Source: Chryseobacterium sp. JV274
GTDB lineage: Bacteria > Bacteroidota > Bacteroidia > Flavobacteriales > Weeksellaceae
Direction: 5' to 3'
Assembly: GCF_903969135.1 (NCBI RefSeq)
Contig: NZ_LR824569.1
Span: 868,001-932,000, forward strand
Length of the DNA: 64,000 nucleotides
This document shows, piece by piece, positions 60,984-64,000 of this stretch. The position numbers and the translations under genes were made by a program. Within the stretch, counting starts at the first letter, position 1, and the number at the start of each line of letters is the position of its first letter. The notes under the pieces were generated by a model. It worked only from the letters and a program-made list of their open reading frames with translations. It was not told the origin of the DNA and did no database searches.

Positions 60984-61682
60984 ATGAAAAAATTATTATT
61001 ACCCGCTGTTCTCCTTACTTCATTGAATGTGTATTCACAGGTTGGGATGAATACTTCAACACCCAGCGCTACGCTTGATGTAATTAGTAAAGGGACCACA
61101 AGCACTACAAAAGCCTTAGAGATTAATGACAGCACCAATAAGGAGTTGCTTAGTGTATCTGATGATGGCTCTGTACGGCTGGAAAATTACAAGAATTTCA
61201 ATTTATTGGGAACTGATGCTAATGGCAACCTGAAAGATGGAACAACACTAAGCATACCTTCTATCGTAGGAATTGCCACAGGAATTACCTCAACCAGTGA
61301 TCTTCCTGCCAATACAGAGGCTAAGTACACTTTTACTACTGACAAAATCAATGCTGTAAACTTATCATACAGCTCAGGGAATTTTACAGTATTGAAAGCA
61401 GGATATTATGGTATTTTGCTTTACACAAAAAAAAATGTTGGTATGAACTTTCCTACAACTGGAGGAACAGTACAAACCTTTATAAAGAAAACTGCTTCTA
61501 GTACTACAACTGAACTTTCTGTAAATCAAAGTAGTTTGACTGACAATCTTACTTTCGAAGCAAATACTATAGGAGTAACTACATATTTTAATGTCGGTGA
61601 AATAATAAGTTGTAGAGGTAACTACACAAGACCTCACAGATTAACTACAGCTTCATTGAGTATTGTATATTATGGTACTTAA
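60984..61682 (+). CDS. Exported beta-rich protein of unknown function, 232 aa
   Basis: A 232-residue exported protein: signal peptide MKKLLLPAVLLTSLNVYSQ, then VGMNTSTPSATLDVISKGTT, a pattern common at the N-terminus of flavobacterial surface proteins with tail-fibre-like or C1q/TNF-like C-termini. The C-terminal half (NLSYSSGNFTVLKAGYYGIL, FNVGEIISCRGNYTRPHRLT, SLSIVYYGT) has the jelly-roll strand pattern of C1q-like heads. No T9SS sorting tail is visible. Upstream phased repeats suggest specific regulation. Function unknown, possibly a trimeric surface or matrix protein. Confidence 0.72.
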   Translation: MKKLLLPAVLLTSLNVYSQVGMNTSTPSATLDVISKGTTSTTKALEINDSTNKELLSVSDDGSVRLENYKNFNLLGTDANGNLKDGTTLSIPSIVGIATGITSTSDLPANTEAKYTFTTDKINAVNLSYSSGNFTVLKAGYYGILLYTKKNVGMNFPTTGGTVQTFIKKTASSTTTELSVNQSSLTDNLTFEANTIGVTTYFNVGEIISCRGNYTRPHRLTTASLSIVYYGT

Positions 61683-61722
61683 TATCTATACTGAATAATA
61701 AAATATCTATTTTCAAATTATA

Positions 61723-61757
61723 AAAACCACTTTTGGTCTATCACAAAAGTGGTTTTA
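61723..61757 (+). terminator. Terminator of the 60984 gene
   Basis: AAAACCACTTTTG / CAAAAGTGGTTTT (13 bp, 61723-61735 and 61744-61756) around an 8-nt loop. It lies 18 bp upstream of the next start. Confidence 0.85.
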
Positions 61758-61774
61758 TTCAATTTTTCTTCATT

Positions 61775-62197
61775 ATGCTTTTTAAAGATATCCATATCGG
61801 TGAATTGATACAAAAACGGGTGAAAGAAACCGGCTTTTCTTCAGACAGACTCCTGAACTTTATGCAATGCAGCCATAAGGAACTTGCAGAGATGTACAAA
61901 AGCAAATCTCTGGATGCAGAGATTCTTCTTAAATGGAGCAAGCTTTTAACTTATGATTTTTTCAGGATCTATTCTCAACATCTTTTGCTGTATTCACCTC
62001 CTTTGTCATCAGATTATTATCAAAAATTAAAACAAAAAAAAACACAGCTTCCAGAGTTCAGGAAAAATATTTATACCGTTGAAATAATTGATTTTATTCT
62101 AAATCTTTTAAAAACAAATGAGAAAACCAAACAACAGATAATAGAAGATTACAGAATCCCCAAAACCACTTTATACAAATGGATAAAAAAATACTGA
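61775..62197 (+). CDS. Orphan HTH-containing protein, 140 aa
   Basis: A 140-residue soluble protein. The N-terminal part (FKDIHIGELIQKRVKETGFS, LNFMQCSHKELAEMYKSKSL, KLLTYDFFRIYSQHLLLYSP) reads as an HTH_XRE-like or similar helical domain. The C-terminus (VEIIDFILNLLKTNEKTKQQ, YRIPKTTLYKWIKKY) is a second HTH of transposase type, similar in layout to the end of the protein at 58300. The ATG at 61775 was chosen, since the track upstream runs through the preceding terminator. I recall such proteins as common, often alone, in Chryseobacterium. Role unknown. Confidence 0.72.
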   Translation: MLFKDIHIGELIQKRVKETGFSSDRLLNFMQCSHKELAEMYKSKSLDAEILLKWSKLLTYDFFRIYSQHLLLYSPPLSSDYYQKLKQKKTQLPEFRKNIYTVEIIDFILNLLKTNEKTKQQIIEDYRIPKTTLYKWIKKY

Positions 62198-62237
62198 TTG
62201 AGCTTTGAACTCCTATAAATCAAGATTTTTAGTTGCT

Positions 62238-62280
62238 GCATACATTCCAATATCCCTCTATTGAATGTATGCTTTCCTTT
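62238..62280 (+). terminator. Terminator after the 61775 gene
   Basis: GCATACATTC / GAATGTATGC (62238-62247 and 62263-62272), followed by TTTCCTTTTAATTTTTT, 40 bp past the stop. Confidence 0.75.
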
Positions 62281-62314
62281 TAATTTTTTATAAACTTACG
62301 ATTCTATAACACAA

Positions 62315-62377
62315 ATGAAAAGTGTATCACTGCGGGATTTCGGTCCTGCAGCATGATACGAAGATGTATCAAAATAA
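62315..62377 (+). pseudogene. Possible 5' remnant of a zinc-type oxidoreductase gene
   Basis: ATG at 62315 reads MKSVSLRDFGPAA, then TGA, then YEDVSK and TAA. This resembles the MKAV-x-L-x-x-FGGPEAL-x-YEDV start of quinone-oxidoreductase/zinc alcohol dehydrogenases, with a stop in the middle. The same bases form a 14-bp hairpin (62324-62359, GTATCA-CTGCGGGA / TCCTGCAG-CA-TGATAC). The rest of 62378-62550 holds no readable continuation, except a 20-bp-spaced direct repeat GGGGAATTTTATTTT (62510, 62530). Confidence 0.3.
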
Positions 62378-62550
62378 CGGTCAAAAAAATAAGGATTGGT
62401 TTGTCTCCAAAACAAAGTAATAATGATTGAATTCTATGAATATAGTTTAGTATTACATTTCTATTTTTTATCCCCAACCTTTTTTTAAGAATTTATTCAT
62501 TAATTCTCAGGGGAATTTTATTTTTGGTTGGGGAATTTTATTTTAAATAC

Positions 62551-62576
62551 AAAAACCTCTGAAACAGAGGTTTTTT
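62551..62576. terminator. Bidirectional terminator
   Basis: AAAAACCTCTG / CAGAGGTTTTT around AAA, with A/T tracts on both sides. It faces the SDR operon on the minus strand, about 50 bp beyond the short ORF at 62628. Confidence 0.8.
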
Positions 62577-62627
62577 ATGATCATAAACTTACGAGCTTAT
62601 CCAAGCTTTTCATATTAATCCAGCTTA

Positions 62628-62705
62628 TCAGCCAATAGGAAGTCCACAGGCATTCAGAGTGCAGATCATTACCAGTACAATACTGGATAATTTCATAGTT
62701 TTCAT
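62628..62705 (-). CDS. Possible 25-aa lipopeptide
   Basis: MKTMKLSSIVLVMICTLNAC, then GLPIG and a stop. The sequence is a complete lipoprotein signal with the lipobox LNAC at residues 17-20 but almost no mature part, as in entericidin-like or truncated lipoproteins. It starts 9 bp after the SDR stop on the same strand and is followed by a terminator. It could be a real small lipopeptide, the start of a lost lipoprotein gene, or chance. Confidence 0.35.
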   Translation of the reverse strand: MKTMKLSSIVLVMICTLNACGLPIG

Positions 62706-62714
62706 CATTCCATC

Positions 62715-63467
62715 TTATTGATTAGCTCCTCCATTCACCAGTAAATGCTGTCCGTTCACAAATGAAGAAAGATCACTTGCAAAAAATTCCGCAATATTGG
62801 CTACATCTTCCACTTCTGCCAATCTCCCCATCGGGCAACTTTCAATCAATGATTTTCTCAGTTCAGGATAGCTTCTTTCTTCTGCAAAAATTCCTGAATG
62901 GTCTACAGCGAAAGGAATAATGGTATTCACCGTTACCCCACGGTGTCCTATTTCTTTTGAAAGTACATCCACAAGATATCTGGGGGTTGTTTTACTTCCA
63001 CCATATACTGCCATACCCTGCACAGGAAAAGCTGTAGTAGACGATGCCACATAGATAATCCGTCCGTTGTTCTCTACATTCAGAGCGGCTTGCTGCATGG
63101 TGAAATAAGCTCCTTTGGTATTGATTGAAAACAGTCTGTCAAACTGCTCTTCAGTAAACGCTGTTACAGGAGTTTCTACCATTTCAATACCGGCATTGGC
63201 AACCACGATGTCTATTTTCCCGAATGCTTTTCTGGCTTCCTCAAAAAGATACGTAATTTCAGTCACTTTACTTACATCTGCCTGTACAGAAATCACATTG
63301 CTTCCCATTGCTTTGATGGTGCTTTCCACCTCATCTGCAGAAGCTTTATCCCGTGAATAGTTTAATACGATATCAGCGCCCAAAGCAGCATAACGTTCTG
63401 CGATAGCTTTTCCTAAACCTCTTCCTGAGCCTGTAATAATGGCTACTTTATTTTGTAATGAATTCAT
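62715..63467 (-). CDS. SDR-family oxidoreductase
   Basis: A 250-residue classical SDR, NAD(P)-dependent. Cofactor motif TGSGRGLGKAIAERYAALGA, NAG motif in IVVANAGIEMVETP, catalytic Ser in IIYVASSTTAFPVQG, Tyr/Lys in YGGSK, and the C-terminal NGQHLLVNGGANQ. It differs from the SDR at 12514 in its substrate-pocket sequences, so it is not a recent duplicate. It is separated from the DUF1097 gene by 48 bp, probably in one operon. Substrate unknown. Confidence 0.9.
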   Translation of the reverse strand: MNSLQNKVAIITGSGRGLGKAIAERYAALGADIVLNYSRDKASADEVESTIKAMGSNVISVQADVSKVTEITYLFEEARKAFGKIDIVVANAGIEMVETPVTAFTEEQFDRLFSINTKGAYFTMQQAALNVENNGRIIYVASSTTAFPVQGMAVYGGSKTTPRYLVDVLSKEIGHRGVTVNTIIPFAVDHSGIFAEERSYPELRKSLIESCPMGRLAEVEDVANIAEFFASDLSSFVNGQHLLVNGGANQ

Positions 63468-63515
63468 TATTTTTGATTTTTTAATTTGAATAATAATTGT
63501 GTTTAAAAATAAATT

Positions 63516-64000
63516 TTATTGAGTGGATGATTCCGGCACCTGTTTTTCATGGATAGTTTCAACGACCTTGTTATTCAGCCAGGCAAAGAAAAATCCGGCA
63601 ATGATGGGTATCAGTAATTTTAATATCGGGAGCGGTTCCAATGGCGGGTGAACTCCAAACAAAATAATCAATCCTAAAAACCATGCGGGTATGTTATTCA
63701 GCTTTTGGGTTCCTGCGAAATACGCTAATGATCCTATGTAAAAAAATACAGACACCGGAAACCCAAATGCCCCGATAAATTGTCCCAAAAACCCGGATGT
63801 CAACTGAATCAGTACCGCCATTCCCATTCCCAGAATAATCTGTAAAAATGCCCATAGAGAACTGTGCCACTTTTTACCGAAAATATAGAAACTCACCCAG
63901 GCTATGAACATCACCCACGTAGGCCATTGCTGTGAAAAAGAAACAGTGACGGCAATGGCCCCGAAAAGGCCGAATGCGGCTGCAATTGGTAAAGTTTTCA
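63516..64000 (-). CDS. DUF1097 membrane protein, start codon one base beyond the window
   Basis: An integral membrane protein of about 161 residues. The visible reading begins with the last two bases of an ATG (TG at 64000-63999) followed by KTLPIAAAFGLFGAIAVTVS, so only the A is missing. It has several hydrophobic helices (WVMFIAWVSFYIFG, ALGMGMAVLIQLTSG-like, FFYIGSLAYFAG, IPAWFLGLIILFGVHPPLEP, KLLIPIIAGFFFAWL), typical of DUF1097. Family members are probable small transporters or channels of unknown specificity. It precedes the SDR gene on the same strand. Confidence 0.82.
   Translation of the reverse strand, partial: KTLPIAAAFGLFGAIAVTVSFSQQWPTWVMFIAWVSFYIFGKKWHSSLWAFLQIILGMGMAVLIQLTSGFLGQFIGAFGFPVSVFFYIGSLAYFAGTQKLNNIPAWFLGLIILFGVHPPLEPLPILKLLIPIIAGFFFAWLNNKVVETIHEKQVPESSTQ

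Overview
The window looks like a chromosomal segment of a Bacteroidota member of the Weeksellaceae, most likely Chryseobacterium or a close relative. The evidence is AT-rich DNA, TAnnTTTG promoter boxes in place of E. coli -10 boxes, almost no Shine-Dalgarno sequences, proteins with type IX secretion (T9SS) C-terminal sorting domains, AraC, MarR, HxlR and TetR regulators of flavobacterial type, and housekeeping proteins (ParE/ParC, YchF, TypA, Tex) with flavobacterial sequence character. No rRNA, tRNA, CRISPR array or intact insertion sequence was seen.

Layout. 1-8.5 kb: the parE-orf-parC topoisomerase IV operon (parC runs off the left edge), divergent from a two-gene LytS/LytTR-type sensor/regulator system. 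8.7-24 kb: a T9SS cargo protein, a methionine-type aminotransferase, an AraC/SDR pair, three small Gly-Gly-leader Cys-rich peptide genes (one interrupted by a stop codon), then ychF, ferritin, a GH10-like lipoprotein, typA and a YceI lipoprotein. 24-29.5 kb: tex, a HAD phosphatase, an M28 peptidase and a histone-H1-like small protein. 29.7-38.5 kb: a run of regulators next to their probable targets (MocR/GNAT, AraC/MFS, MarR/universal stress protein, Crp, HxlR/azoreductase), several with visible operator candidates. 40.3-45.9 kb: a tightly packed four-gene redox operon (FAD-SLDH-type small subunit, GMC oxidoreductase, VioB-type ferritin-like protein, 508-residue protein of unknown function).

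45.9-48.6 kb is the most unusual part. Two paralogous TetR genes alternate with four related, apparently non-coding transcription units in the order tetR1(-), A(+), B(+), tetR2(-), C(+), D(+). Each unit has the same 18-bp dyad A(G/A)ACAC(T/C)-N4-AGTGTCT, a TATATTTG promoter box, a 125-170-nt body with conserved blocks, and a strong intrinsic terminator. Units A and C lie head to head with the tetR genes, so their operators sit in the tetR upstream regions. This looks like a tandemly duplicated, TetR-controlled small-RNA array that I do not recognise from any described system.

48.6-52.3 kb: the oxidative pentose phosphate operon gnd-zwf-pgl. 52.5-58 kb: a hypothetical gene, then two back-to-back pseudogenes (LuxR and FN3/GEVED/T9SS) that have both lost their 5' ends at the same point, followed by a T9SS type-B protein and a small secreted protein. 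58.3-64 kb: two orphan HTH proteins, a TPR-HTH membrane regulator, a secreted beta-rich protein, remnants, an SDR and a DUF1097 membrane protein whose start codon falls one base outside the window.

Functions are assigned from motifs read by eye. No database search was run.
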